Source: an uncultured bacterium
GTDB lineage: Bacteria > Bacillota > Clostridia > Lachnospirales > Lachnospiraceae
Reading direction: 5' to 3'
Assembly (NCBI GenBank): GCA_937893485.1
Contig: CALBJL010000074.1
Span: forward strand, 1-16,723
Length of the DNA: 16,723 nucleotides
Positions within the stretch are counted from its first letter, which is position 1; each line of letters opens with the position of its first letter. A model generated the notes under the pieces. It saw nothing but the letters and a program-made list of their open reading frames with translations. It was not told the DNA's origin and did no database searches. Of the stretch, positions 6,443 through 13,086 are shown piece after piece. A program made the position numbers and the translations under genes.

Positions 6443-7561
6443 TTAGCTGGCTGTATCCGCTACATCAGATGCATCTGCCGACTCATCCGCCAGTTTTTCA
6501 AACTCTTTGCGGACATGCTTGAAACACTCAAGCAGCTTCGGTGAAAACACGCCGCACTCGCCGGATATGATCATCTGGAATGCTTTTTCCTTTGAAAAAG
6601 CACTCTTATACACACGCACATTGACGAGCGCGTCATATACATCTGCGACCGATACGATCTGCGCAGACACCGGGATCTCCTCCCCCTTGAGCCCATCCGG
6701 ATAGCCCTTGCCATCGTAGCGCTCATGATGGTGGCGGCAGATCTCATAGCTCGCCTTTCCGTATTCTTCATCCCAGACGTTTTTAATATTCATAAGAATA
6801 TCGCCGCCTTTGGTCGTATGCGTCTTCATACATTCAAATTCTTCTTTTGTCAGTCTTCCCGGTTTCAGAAGAATCGAATCAGGCACAGCGATCTTCCCGA
6901 TATCATGCAGCGCGCTTGCAGCCACAATCACATCGATCTTTTCCTGCGTCAGCCCATACTCGGGATACCTCCTCATCAATTCCTCTGCCAGAATGCGGGT
7001 ATAACCCTTGACACGCTTGACATGCTCTCCGCTCTCCAGATTCCGGTACTCAACGACTGTACCGAGAATATCGATGACGTTTGCCCGGCTCTGCCGCAGT
7101 TGTTTTGCCTGCGTCTGCAGCAACTGATACTGCTTGGTCAGCGTTCTTGTCTGTTCCTCGACCTTCTGCTCCAGCTGGTTCTGATACTGATATAATGAGA
7201 TCACGTTTTTCACACGACGCTTGACCAGTCTCGCATCAAACGGGCGGTGAATGAAATCCGATACACCCAGCTCAAAGCAACGGCTCTCTGTCTGGCTGGT
7301 GTTATCACTGCTGATGATCATAATCGCCAGATGCTTGCCCCACGGCTGTCTGCTCACGACCTCCAATACCTCAAAACCATCCATCTCCGGCATAAACAGA
7401 TCCAACAGCATGAGCGCAATCTCGTTTCTCTGCTGCGCCAGAATCGCCAGCGCCTGCTTGCCGTTTTCCGCCATCACGATCTCATACTCATCCTTTAGCA
7501 TCTCTGCCAGTATCTCACGATTGAGCTCCACATCATCCACGATAAGTATCTTTGTTCGCAT
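6443..7561 (-). CDS. Response regulator with HD-GYP c-di-GMP phosphodiesterase output domain
   Basis: The protein has 372 residues. The receiver domain (1-122) has the acidic pocket Asp9-Asp10, phosphoacceptor Asp54 in LLDLFMP, Ser84 and switch aromatic Phe103. The usual lysine before the conserved proline is Arg106 (HRPF). A coiled-coil linker follows (about 125-160, rich in Gln and Leu). The HD-GYP domain (about 162-355) has ALHDIGK with His219-Asp220, HHHERYDGKGYP (277-288) and the GYP triad at 286-288, all expected for hydrolysis of c-di-GMP. The cytoplasmic protein would lower c-di-GMP when phosphorylated, affecting motility or adhesion. The start has GAGGAG eight bases upstream. An HPt gene lies 42 nt upstream in the same direction, a likely phosphodonor partner; no histidine kinase is in the window. 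Confidence 0.93.
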   Translation of the reverse strand: MRTKILIVDDVELNREILAEMLKDEYEIVMAENGKQALAILAQQRNEIALMLLDLFMPEMDGFEVLEVVSRQPWGKHLAIMIISSDNTSQTESRCFELGVSDFIHRPFDARLVKRRVKNVISLYQYQNQLEQKVEEQTRTLTKQYQLLQTQAKQLRQSRANVIDILGTVVEYRNLESGEHVKRVKGYTRILAEELMRRYPEYGLTQEKIDVIVAASALHDIGKIAVPDSILLKPGRLTKEEFECMKTHTTKGGDILMNIKNVWDEEYGKASYEICRHHHERYDGKGYPDGLKGEEIPVSAQIVSVADVYDALVNVRVYKSAFSKEKAFQMIISGECGVFSPKLLECFKHVRKEFEKLADESADASDVADTAS

Positions 7562-7603
7562 AGTTTTCTCCTCTAATTCAATCTGTCACCGTCGGCGTTT
7601 GCG

Positions 7604-7963
7604 CTATAACTGCTTAATCGCAGCCGTGACAGCCTCGTAATCAGCGGCTACCTGTTGAAACAATTCACCGCAGCGCGCTTTATCCACGGGCGCGCTCTCC
7701 CAGTGTCTGAGTTCTTCTGTCAGGGCACTTGCAGAGACTCCGAGCTTGTGAAAACTCAGGTTCTGGCTGACTCCCTTTAGCGAATGTGCCGCGCGGAAAG
7801 CCTGATCCATATCGTCATTTTCAAGCCCCGCCTGAAGATTCTCATAACTCTTATCATCCAGAAATTTTAACGCAAATCTCTGAACCAGTTCATCCTTCGG
7901 GATTCTCCGCCGCACATCGTCGAAGTCACCGCCGAAGCTCGCATAACACTCTTGTATCGTCAT
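7604..7963 (-). CDS. HPt (histidine phosphotransfer) domain protein
   Basis: This is a 119-residue, all-helical stand-alone HPt domain. The active site is AHSLKGVSQNLSF with the phosphorylatable His60 and the invariant Lys63-Gly64, followed by LGVSASALTEEL, which matches the second helix of the four-helix bundle. Such proteins relay phosphate between a hybrid kinase and a response regulator. Here the HD-GYP response regulator directly downstream is the obvious partner. The start has AAGGAG eight bases upstream, and that site directly abuts the end of a repeat unit (7977). No kinase is present, so the sensor must be encoded elsewhere. Confidence 0.92.
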   Translation of the reverse strand: MTIQECYASFGGDFDDVRRRIPKDELVQRFALKFLDDKSYENLQAGLENDDMDQAFRAAHSLKGVSQNLSFHKLGVSASALTEELRHWESAPVDKARCGELFQQVAADYEAVTAAIKQL

Positions 7964-7976
7964 TGCTTTTCTCCTT

Positions 7977-8225
7977 ATTATATCATGTGCAAAACCAGCA
8001 CATGATCAGCATTCGTCACTCGTCAATCATGCAAGCATGTTGACTCGTTTGCACTCATTATATCGTGATTTCATCACTCAATAATATCGCCGTTCGCCAA
8101 ATACAAATAAATTTGCATTTTTCTCACTTGCGCTCATTATATCATGCGCAAAACCAGCACATGATCAACATTCGTCACTCGTCAATCATGCAAGCATGTT
8201 GACTCGTTTGCGCTCATTATATCAT
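7977..8225. repeat. Three tandem ~80-bp hairpin units in the HPt upstream region
   Basis: ATTATATC recurs at 7977, 8057, 8136 and 8216, that is every 80, 79 and 80 bp. Units 1 and 3 are nearly identical. They contain ATCATGTGC/GCACATGAT (7982-8006 in unit 1, perfect 9-bp arms) and GTCAATCATGC/GCATGTTGAC. Unit 2 (8057-8135) has different sequence but the same layout: GTGAT/ATCAC, then AAATACAAAT/ATTTGCATTT, and it shares the end (ACTTGCGCTC versus CGTTTGCACTC). The 7964-8412 gap holds these units, a plain AT-rich stretch and the terminator at 8338; I see no gene in it. Confidence 0.75.
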
Positions 8226-8337
8226 GTGCAAACCGGCATAATCTCTGCCAAGATATACTCATTATACAGATATTCCACATGCATTTCAACTTCTTATTTC
8301 CAATCTTTCCCATAGGGATTTTCCTGGCACCATAACA

Positions 8338-8376
8338 AAGCTCCCTCTGCACAATGGCACGCAGAGGGAGCTTTTC
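8338..8376 (-). terminator. Strong intrinsic terminator (usable on both strands)
   Basis: There is a perfect 13-bp stem AAGCTCCCTCTGC (8338-8350) / GCAGAGGGAGCTT (8361-8373) with a 10-nt loop and T residues on either side. It lies 40 nt after the stop of the 47-residue membrane protein gene, so it ends that minus-strand transcript. Confidence 0.85.
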
Positions 8377-8412
8377 ATGTAGTTATTGTTTCTTTAATTT
8401 TCTATTTTTTAA

Positions 8413-8556
8413 TTAGTCATACAAAGGAATATGATATTTTACTGTCCGGTAAATCTTGAACGCCAGAACAGCAAACAAAGAGACAATGATATAGAGTGTT
8501 GTTCCTACTCCTGCTACACTTCCTATGATAACTAATAACCACATAAACGGGTTCAT
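8413..8556 (-). CDS. Tiny membrane protein, 47 residues, function unknown
   Basis: The reading frame starts MNPFMWLLVIIGSVAGVGTT and continues through one long hydrophobic stretch (about 4-33) to a basic tail, FKIYRTVKYHIPLYD. It has an excellent ribosome site (GGAGGA, eight bases before ATG 8556) and a strong terminator just after it. It lies 33 nt downstream of another tiny membrane-protein gene in the same direction. A good ribosome site, a clean membrane-protein pattern and a terminator together make it a real gene rather than chance. I do not recognise the family. Small accessory subunits of transporters have this shape, but no transporter is next to it. Confidence 0.7.
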   Translation of the reverse strand: MNPFMWLLVIIGSVAGVGTTLYIIVSLFAVLAFKIYRTVKYHIPLYD

Positions 8557-8589
8557 ACTTTATTTCCTCCACATTCTGAATTTATTATT

Positions 8590-8697
8590 TTATTTTTCTT
8601 TTTTCTCATCCGCACCTGACAGATTTTCGATGCGCCAGCACCAGACCGCCGCACCTACCATCAATACTGCCATTATCGCTACAACTACCATTTCCAT
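8590..8697 (-). CDS. Tiny membrane protein, 35 residues, function unknown
   Basis: The peptide is MEMVVVAIMAVLMVGAAVWC followed by WRIENLSGADEKKEK: one N-terminal membrane helix (about 3-21) and a charged cytoplasmic tail. The start at 8697 was chosen because GGGGGA precedes it; an upstream in-frame ATG at 8781 would add a Cys/Arg-rich segment with no ribosome site. It forms a pair with the 47-residue gene downstream. I see no clear promoter in the 240 nt upstream, which hold hairpin repeats. The family is not recognised. Confidence 0.6.
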   Translation of the reverse strand: MEMVVVAIMAVLMVGAAVWCWRIENLSGADEKKEK

Positions 8698-8805
8698 ATG
8701 GTTTTCCCCCTTTTGGCATCTAAAAATAAGCCTATGCGATTTTTGGCATACGCAAACAAACCTATGCTGCAAATGCATCACACAGGCAACGAAATATTCT
8801 GCTTT

Positions 8806-8878
8806 CGAAAACTGTTCAGTACTTCACAGTTTCGATGCAAAAATCCATACAAAATTGCTTCGCAATGGGATTTTTGCA
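8806..8878. repeat. Back-to-back intergenic hairpins
   Basis: The first hairpin is CGAAAACTGT (8806-8815) / ACAGTTTCG (8826-8834). It is followed directly by TGCAAAAATCC (8836-8846) / GGATTTTTGCA (8868-8878), 11 perfect pairs, with an inner ATTGC-TTC-GCAAT. They sit between the hypothetical gene ending at 8942 and the tiny membrane-protein pair. They could be transcription-stopping or RNA-stabilising elements; there is no long T run beyond those in the arms. Confidence 0.6.
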
Positions 8879-8941
8879 CATACGAATCATGTTCTTACGG
8901 TCTACGCGGTTCCGCTCCGACCTGTGCTGAATAGTTTTTTA

Positions 8942-9364
8942 TTATGCGGATTTTTTCCCATCCAGATCATGGATATATTGAATCGTCGCCACGAGTCCCC
9001 GTGCCAGTTCCGGCAGCCGGTACTCTCCCCGACGCATAAAGATACCGGGTTCTGCTGCAAAAAATGTCTCTCCTACAGCCAACTCGGTCAAAAGCGCACG
9101 AAGTGTACGCCTGTTTTGACGAATCGAACGGATCTCGGGCAGACGCGACCGTACACCGATCAGCTTTTCGGTGCATGCTTCGTCAGAAAATAAATAATCC
9201 GGGATCGCACGATAGACAGCGTCCGTTTCTGTGGCTGCTGCCTGAAAATGGGCAGACAATACCCGTGATTCGCCGGAGCATACTCCGACAACCAGCATCC
9301 ATACTGCGAGCAGATAGATAAGCGCCCGCTTTTTTTGTGATATTGTCTGTCTCATATCATTCAT
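8942..9364 (-). CDS. Hypothetical membrane-anchored or exported protein
   Basis: The protein has 140 residues. The N-terminus is basic (MNDMRQTISQKKR) followed by a hydrophobic segment (about 14-31, ALIYLLAVWMLVVGVC), so it is either a signal peptide or a single anchor. The rest is a soluble, probably helical domain of about 105 residues with a Leu/Arg-rich middle (RSRLPEIRSIRQNRRTLRAL) and a conserved-looking end ARGLVATIQYIHDLDGKKSA. It has its own promoter (9384-9412) directly after larE and a modest AGAGGT ribosome site. I recognise no domain. A second ATG three codons in is an equally possible start. Confidence 0.75.
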   Translation of the reverse strand: MNDMRQTISQKKRALIYLLAVWMLVVGVCSGESRVLSAHFQAAATETDAVYRAIPDYLFSDEACTEKLIGVRSRLPEIRSIRQNRRTLRALLTELAVGETFFAAEPGIFMRRGEYRLPELARGLVATIQYIHDLDGKKSA

Positions 9365-9383
9365 CGTCCATTACCTCTTGCAT

Positions 9384-9412
9384 ATCATATCACTTCACGT
9401 GACAAAGCGCAA
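9384..9412 (-). promoter_or_regulatory. Promoter of the 8942-9364 gene
   Basis: On the minus strand TTGCGC (9412-9407), a 17-bp spacer and TATGAT (9389-9384) with TGA before it (extended -10) predict a start near 9377, 13 nt before the ATG. An 8-bp palindrome TCACGTGA (9395-9402) lies in the spacer and could be an operator. Confidence 0.6.
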
Positions 9413-9416
9413 GTCG

Positions 9417-10244
9417 TCACGAATGATTCTCTGTGCCTAAATGCAAGGTTTCATTCATGCTGCCGGTGCGATAGCCTTGAAGATCCAGCGCCACATAGGA
9501 AAAGCCGTAGGAACGGAATGCCTGATTGACCTGCTCTCTGGTCGCCTCATCCATGAGCTTTGGAAATTCCTGCGGAAGCAGTTCAATACGGGCAATCGTT
9601 CCGTGAATGCGCACGCGCACCTGTGAAAAGCCCAGATCGAGCAATAGCTGCTCTGCCTGATCGACCATGTGCAGTTTTTCCTCTGAAATAGTCTCCCCAT
9701 ACGGAAAACGGCTGCTCAGGCACGCAAACGACTGTTTTTCCCATGTCGGCAGCCCGAACTGCCGTGAAAGTGCGCGAATCTCCTGCTTACTGAGCTGTGC
9801 CTCACGCAGCGGACTTTTGACTCCCAGTTCTGCGACCGCCTGCAGTCCGGGGCGGTAATCGCCGTTGTCATCGAGATTTGATCCCTCCGCGACTGCGGCA
9901 ATACCCTCTTTTTTTGCAATCGCAAGTATTTTTTCAAATAGCTCATGTTTGCACAGATAGCATCTGTTCGGCGGGTTCTGCGCGAATCCCTCGATGTTCA
10001 ATTCCTCCGACTCCACGATAAAATGCCTGATGCCGTTGTCCTCACAATAGGCGGTCGCTTCCTTTAATTCACGCTGCGGAAACGAACAGGACTCTGCCGT
10101 GATCGCGATCACGCGGTCTCCGAGCGCCTCCTTTGCGGCATACAGCAAAAATGTCGAATCCACTCCACTCGAAAAGGCGACTGCCACGCTGCCGAGCGAG
10201 CACAGATACTCCAGCAAATGCTCGTATTTGTTCTGTAAATCCAT
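9417..10244 (-). CDS. larE: LarE, ATP-dependent sacrificial sulfur transferase
   Basis: The protein has 275 residues. LarE adenylates a pyridinium dicarboxylate precursor and gives it sulfur during nickel-pincer nucleotide cofactor synthesis. The PP-loop ATP motif AFSSGVDST lies at 23-31 (SGGxDS in most relatives; the first Gly is Ser here). The family segments NRCYLCKHELFEKI (93-106), EGSNLDDNGDYRPG and SPLREAQLSKQEIR follow. Then comes FACLSSRFPYG, whose Cys175 aligns with the sacrificial Cys176 of the Lactiplantibacillus enzyme. Other cysteines (95, 98) do not form the three-cysteine cluster arrangement I would expect of Fe-S-type LarE. The start at 10244 has AGGAGG nine bases upstream, inside the end of tcdA; the gap to tcdA is 4 nt, so the two are co-transcribed. 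No larB, larC or lactate racemase gene is in the window. Confidence 0.9.
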   Translation of the reverse strand: MDLQNKYEHLLEYLCSLGSVAVAFSSGVDSTFLLYAAKEALGDRVIAITAESCSFPQRELKEATAYCEDNGIRHFIVESEELNIEGFAQNPPNRCYLCKHELFEKILAIAKKEGIAAVAEGSNLDDNGDYRPGLQAVAELGVKSPLREAQLSKQEIRALSRQFGLPTWEKQSFACLSSRFPYGETISEEKLHMVDQAEQLLLDLGFSQVRVRIHGTIARIELLPQEFPKLMDEATREQVNQAFRSYGFSYVALDLQGYRTGSMNETLHLGTENHS

Positions 10245-10248
10245 ACTG

Positions 10249-11019
10249 TTACGCCTCCTCTCCGCGCGGTGCACTCAGATCTTTCACGACCTCACCCGCG
10301 AGTATCAGCCCCGCTACCGCAGGTACAAATGCGGTGCTGCCCGGAATATCGCGCCGTTCGGTGCATTTATGTGCTGCTCCCGGCGGACAGATACAATTTG
10401 TTCTGCAACTGATCGCCATATCTTCAACCGGACGGGTCGGCTGTTCGTCTGAGTAGACGACCTTCAGCTTTTTGACTCCCCGCTTTTTCAATTCCCGGCG
10501 CATGACCTTCGCGAGCGGGTCCATGTGGGTTTTGTAGATATCGGCAACCATAAAACGGCTCGCGTCGAGCTTGTTTCCAGCCCCCATCGCACTGATCACC
10601 GGAACGCCCATCTGCCGGGCGCGCATGATGATCTCGATCTTTGCCGTAACCGTATCGACTGCATCTACAATATAATCATATTCATCAAACGGAAATTGAT
10701 CTGCATTTTCCGGAAGAAAAAAACATTGATGCGTGCGCACATCCACATCCGGATTGATGCTGAGCATCCGCTCCTTCATGACATCAACCTTGTATTTACC
10801 GACCGTCGGACGTGTCGCGATGATCTGCCGATTGAGATTAGTCAGACAGACCTTGTCATCATCGATCAGGTCAAATGCCCCCACACCGCTGCGCACAAGT
10901 GCTTCACACACATATCCGCCGACACCTCCGATGCCAAATATTGCGACTCTGGACTGCGCGAGCTGCTGCATCGCCTGCGCCCCGAGCAGCAGCTGTGTTC
11001 TCGAAAACTGATTTAACAT
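10249..11019 (-). CDS. tcdA: tRNA threonylcarbamoyladenosine dehydratase (TcdA/CsdL), E1-like
   Basis: This 256-residue member of the ThiF/MoeB/E1 superfamily uses ATP to cyclise t6A37 of tRNAs to ct6A. The nucleotide-binding motif is FGIGGVGG (28-35), followed by DDDKVCLTNLNRQI (53-66, with the adenylate-binding Asp and Arg) and YIVDAVDTVTAK (116-127). The C-terminal stretch SCRTNCICPPGAAHKCTERR then GSTAFVPAVAGLI is typical of TcdA rather than MoeB. The start at 11019 was chosen because GGGGA precedes it; the upstream in-frame ATG at 11097 would add a Cys/Trp-rich segment encoded by leader sequence. It is first in the tcdA-larE operon, with a near-consensus promoter at 11157-11185 and a hairpin leader. 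Confidence 0.92.
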   Translation of the reverse strand: MLNQFSRTQLLLGAQAMQQLAQSRVAIFGIGGVGGYVCEALVRSGVGAFDLIDDDKVCLTNLNRQIIATRPTVGKYKVDVMKERMLSINPDVDVRTHQCFFLPENADQFPFDEYDYIVDAVDTVTAKIEIIMRARQMGVPVISAMGAGNKLDASRFMVADIYKTHMDPLAKVMRRELKKRGVKKLKVVYSDEQPTRPVEDMAISCRTNCICPPGAAHKCTERRDIPGSTAFVPAVAGLILAGEVVKDLSAPRGEEA

Positions 11020-11095
11020 GCTGTTCCCCTTTTCCTTTTTTCTGACATCCCACAAGACCTGCCACCGGCAGTTTCTTACGGATGCATGACAACAC

Positions 11096-11127
11096 AAAGG
11101 CAGACACCCACCTGAGTATCCGCCTTT
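11096..11127 (-). promoter_or_regulatory. Terminator-like hairpin in the tcdA-larE leader
   Basis: Twelve pairs form between AAAGGCAGACAC (11096-11107) and GTATCCGCCTTT (11116-11127), counting two G-U pairs when read as minus-strand RNA. The hairpin begins about 23 nt after the predicted transcription start and is followed by TGTGTTGT in that direction. A second small hairpin, CTGCC-GGT-GGCAG, follows before the start codon. It could be an attenuator or an RNA-stabilising stem; the plus strand shows a T5 tail, so it may also stop antisense transcription. Confidence 0.5.
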
Positions 11128-11156
11128 TTATCCTACCTGTTCGGTTGGTTTTATAA

Positions 11157-11185
11157 ATTTTACAATCTCTGGTCGATTCTGTCAA
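11157..11185 (-). promoter_or_regulatory. Promoter of the tcdA-larE operon
   Basis: On the minus strand a perfect TTGACA (11185-11180), a 17-bp spacer and TAAAAT (11162-11157) make the best promoter in the window. The predicted start near 11150 leaves a ~130-nt leader before tcdA. Confidence 0.85.
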
Positions 11186-11211
11186 TAGTAAATCCCCATA
11201 GAAGCCAACAC

Positions 11212-11457
11212 TCATAACTCTCTGAACAACTCATCAACCGATATATGAAAGATCCTTGCAATCGCATAGATCTCCTTATCCGTTGCGATCCGTACCTGTC
11301 CCTCGAGCTTGGAAAGTGATGACAGATTGATGTCAATACCCATCAACTGCATATTGATGGCGAGCTCCTTCTGGGAGATATGCTTTAATTTGCGCAATTT
11401 TGTGACAGATGCACCCACCATATTCTTATCTCCCAACGGCTTTTGACGCGGTTTCAC
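11212..11457 (-). CDS. Small XRE-family helix-turn-helix regulator
   Basis: The protein has 81 residues if the GTG at 11457 is the start, which I prefer because GGGAGG lies eight bases before it. Upstream in-frame ATGs (11547, 11538) lack a ribosome site. The helix-turn-helix (about 28-52, SQKELAINMQLMGIDINLSSLS) is followed by KLEGQVRIATDKEIYAIARIF and a final helix SVDELFREL, so the protein is all DNA-binding domain with no sensor. Versions of this small clostridial regulator often act with a partner or autoregulate. It is divergent from the ANL ligase gene, separated by about 190 nt, so control of that gene is possible. A pair of distant inverted 7-mers (ACTCGTA at 11485, TACGAGT at 11568) lies in the shared region. 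Confidence 0.82.
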   Translation of the reverse strand: MKPRQKPLGDKNMVGASVTKLRKLKHISQKELAINMQLMGIDINLSSLSKLEGQVRIATDKEIYAIARIFHISVDELFREL

Positions 11458-11586
11458 CGGATCATCCTCCCTTTGACGTACAAAACTCGTATCTTCCACG
11501 ACCCATTCTACCACAGTTTTCAAACCACTTCTACCCATGGTGAGCAAAATCCGTTATCGGAATGAGGTACGAGTGAACAGTAACCA

Positions 11587-11615
11587 TTGGAAATCCCGTG
11601 TGCTTGTGCTAAAAT
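11587..11615 (+). promoter_or_regulatory. Promoter of the ANL ligase gene
   Basis: TTGGAA (11587-11592), a 17-bp spacer and TAAAAT (11610-11615), with TGC directly before it as an extended -10, predict a start near 11622. That is about 28 nt before the ligase ATG. Confidence 0.7.
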
Positions 11616-11649
11616 GAACCTACAATATCTATAAGAAAGCAGGTTCAAC

Positions 11650-13086
11650 ATGAATAGTCTTGTAACGGTTGTTTTGGAAAACAGCAGGCGCTATCCCGAG
11701 AAGGATGCGCTGATCTTCGGCGGGACACATATCACTTACCGACAGTTTGCGGAAAAGATCCTCACTTTTTCCGATTATTTAAAGCAAAAAAAGGTCAAAA
11801 AAGGAAGTAAAATCGCAGTCGAGGCGGATGATTCGATTTTATTTTATACGGTTTTTCTGGCAGTTCAGCTCCATGCCTGTATCGTTCTCCCACTGGAAAA
11901 AGATATCTCGCTGTATCATTTACAGGAAATCTTAAAATCCCAGAAACCCGCGATGGTCTTATCCCAACATACCGGTGAGATCCCGGCAGCCTTTTTCTCT
12001 GCATCAGGCGGACACGAATTACCGGAGGATGAGCCACTGGCGGAGACACCCGCCGCGATCATATCCACGACCGGTACAACCGGAAAACCTGTTACGATCG
12101 TACATACAAACAAAAGTATGTTATCCACTGCCGTCACCTATCTGAGCCGCGTTCCGATGACAGAGTCCTGCATCGTATATACTGCCGTTCCATTTCATCT
12201 GGCAGGCGGATTCCGCCGGGTGTTGGCAGCATTATACGTCGGTGCAACCAGCGTCATATCAGACCGCCCGCTTTCGATCGAAACGATTTCGGATGCGATA
12301 CACACCTACCATATCAACTTTTTATGTACGGTAAACTCGGACATCAGCACTTTATTTAAGGGAGAGAAAGAACAGACAACCGCCATCTCCGAACAGATCA
12401 GAATCGTTGAAACCTATGCCGGCAGGCTGACTGCCGCTACGGTCATGCGTTTTTATCAGAGCTATCCGCATTCTGTCCTGTACAATGTATACGGTACAAC
12501 CGAATCCGGCTGTCTGCTCGTAAATAACACTGCTGAAAACCCTTCGGACTCCTGCATCGGAAAACCGACCGAATTAGCGGATATACGCCTAGTTGACGAA
12601 AACGGCCAGCCGGTCACACAGCCCGGAAAATACGGCTATTTCACGGTCCAGGGTCCGATGAATATGCGCGAATACTACAAGCGCAAGACGCTGACCAAGC
12701 AAGTCCTGACGGACGGTGTTTTGAAAATCAATGATATCGGCTATTTTGACGAAAACGGTTACTATTACTATGTAAGCCGTGTCGGAGATATTATGAATGT
12801 AAACGGCTACACCATCGTTCCCGATGATATTGAGACGATCGCTGCTGACTATCCTTATATTGAAGACTGTGCCTGTACCTGTGTGGAAGTCTCCGACATC
12901 GGTCAGCTTCCGGTTCTGTATGTCGTAACGAAAGACGGGTATAATAAAAAAGATTTTCTTGACTTTCTGATGAGTCACATGGAGGCATATAAAATACCTG
13001 CTGCCATACGTGAAGTGTCGAATATTCCACGCACAACAACAGGTAAAATCATCCGAAATGTATTGCCGATGCTCACCACCATTTGA
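11650..13086 (+). CDS. AMP-forming acyl/aryl-CoA synthetase-like ligase (ANL superfamily)
   Basis: The protein has 478 residues, shorter than acetyl-CoA synthetases and closer to aryl-CoA or O-succinylbenzoate-type ligases. The phosphate loop is ISTTGTTGKPV (138-148); the usual 'SGTTGxPKG' is altered to TGTTGKPVT. The adenine motif is YNVYGTTESG (278-287). Asp362 in NDIGYFDENGYYYY is the ribose-binding Asp, the hinge region is SRVGDIMNVNGY (376-387), and the C-terminal catalytic lysine is Lys466 in RTTTGKIIRN. The hinge has Ser-Arg in place of Gly-Arg. It would activate a carboxylate as acyl-AMP and probably pass it to CoA. The ribosome site (AGCAGG) is modest. It is the only plus-strand protein gene and its last 14 bp overlap the end of the ABC operon. 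No carrier protein or condensation gene is near, so a peptide-synthetase role is not supported. Substrate unknown. Confidence 0.85.
   Translation: MNSLVTVVLENSRRYPEKDALIFGGTHITYRQFAEKILTFSDYLKQKKVKKGSKIAVEADDSILFYTVFLAVQLHACIVLPLEKDISLYHLQEILKSQKPAMVLSQHTGEIPAAFFSASGGHELPEDEPLAETPAAIISTTGTTGKPVTIVHTNKSMLSTAVTYLSRVPMTESCIVYTAVPFHLAGGFRRVLAALYVGATSVISDRPLSIETISDAIHTYHINFLCTVNSDISTLFKGEKEQTTAISEQIRIVETYAGRLTAATVMRFYQSYPHSVLYNVYGTTESGCLLVNNTAENPSDSCIGKPTELADIRLVDENGQPVTQPGKYGYFTVQGPMNMREYYKRKTLTKQVLTDGVLKINDIGYFDENGYYYYVSRVGDIMNVNGYTIVPDDIETIAADYPYIEDCACTCVEVSDIGQLPVLYVVTKDGYNKKDFLDFLMSHMEAYKIPAAIREVSNIPRTTTGKIIRNVLPMLTTI

Noticed and set aside
7976..7985. TATAAT with extended -10 just before the HPt gene
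   Set aside because: It is part of the repeat unit, and a start 7 nt downstream would remove the ribosome binding site, so it is unlikely to drive HPt.
7977..8225. CRISPR-like array
   Set aside because: The period is about 80 bp, the repeated part spans most of the unit, there are no unique spacers of regular size, and no cas gene is near.
8525..9193. A 222-codon plus-strand open frame
   Set aside because: It runs antisense through three minus-strand genes and the hairpin block, has no ribosome site, and gives a Cys/His/Ser-rich sequence with no domain pattern.
11650..13086. Peptide-synthetase or secondary-metabolite cluster
   Set aside because: A single free ligase with no carrier protein, condensation or thioesterase gene; the neighbours are an importer and a small regulator.
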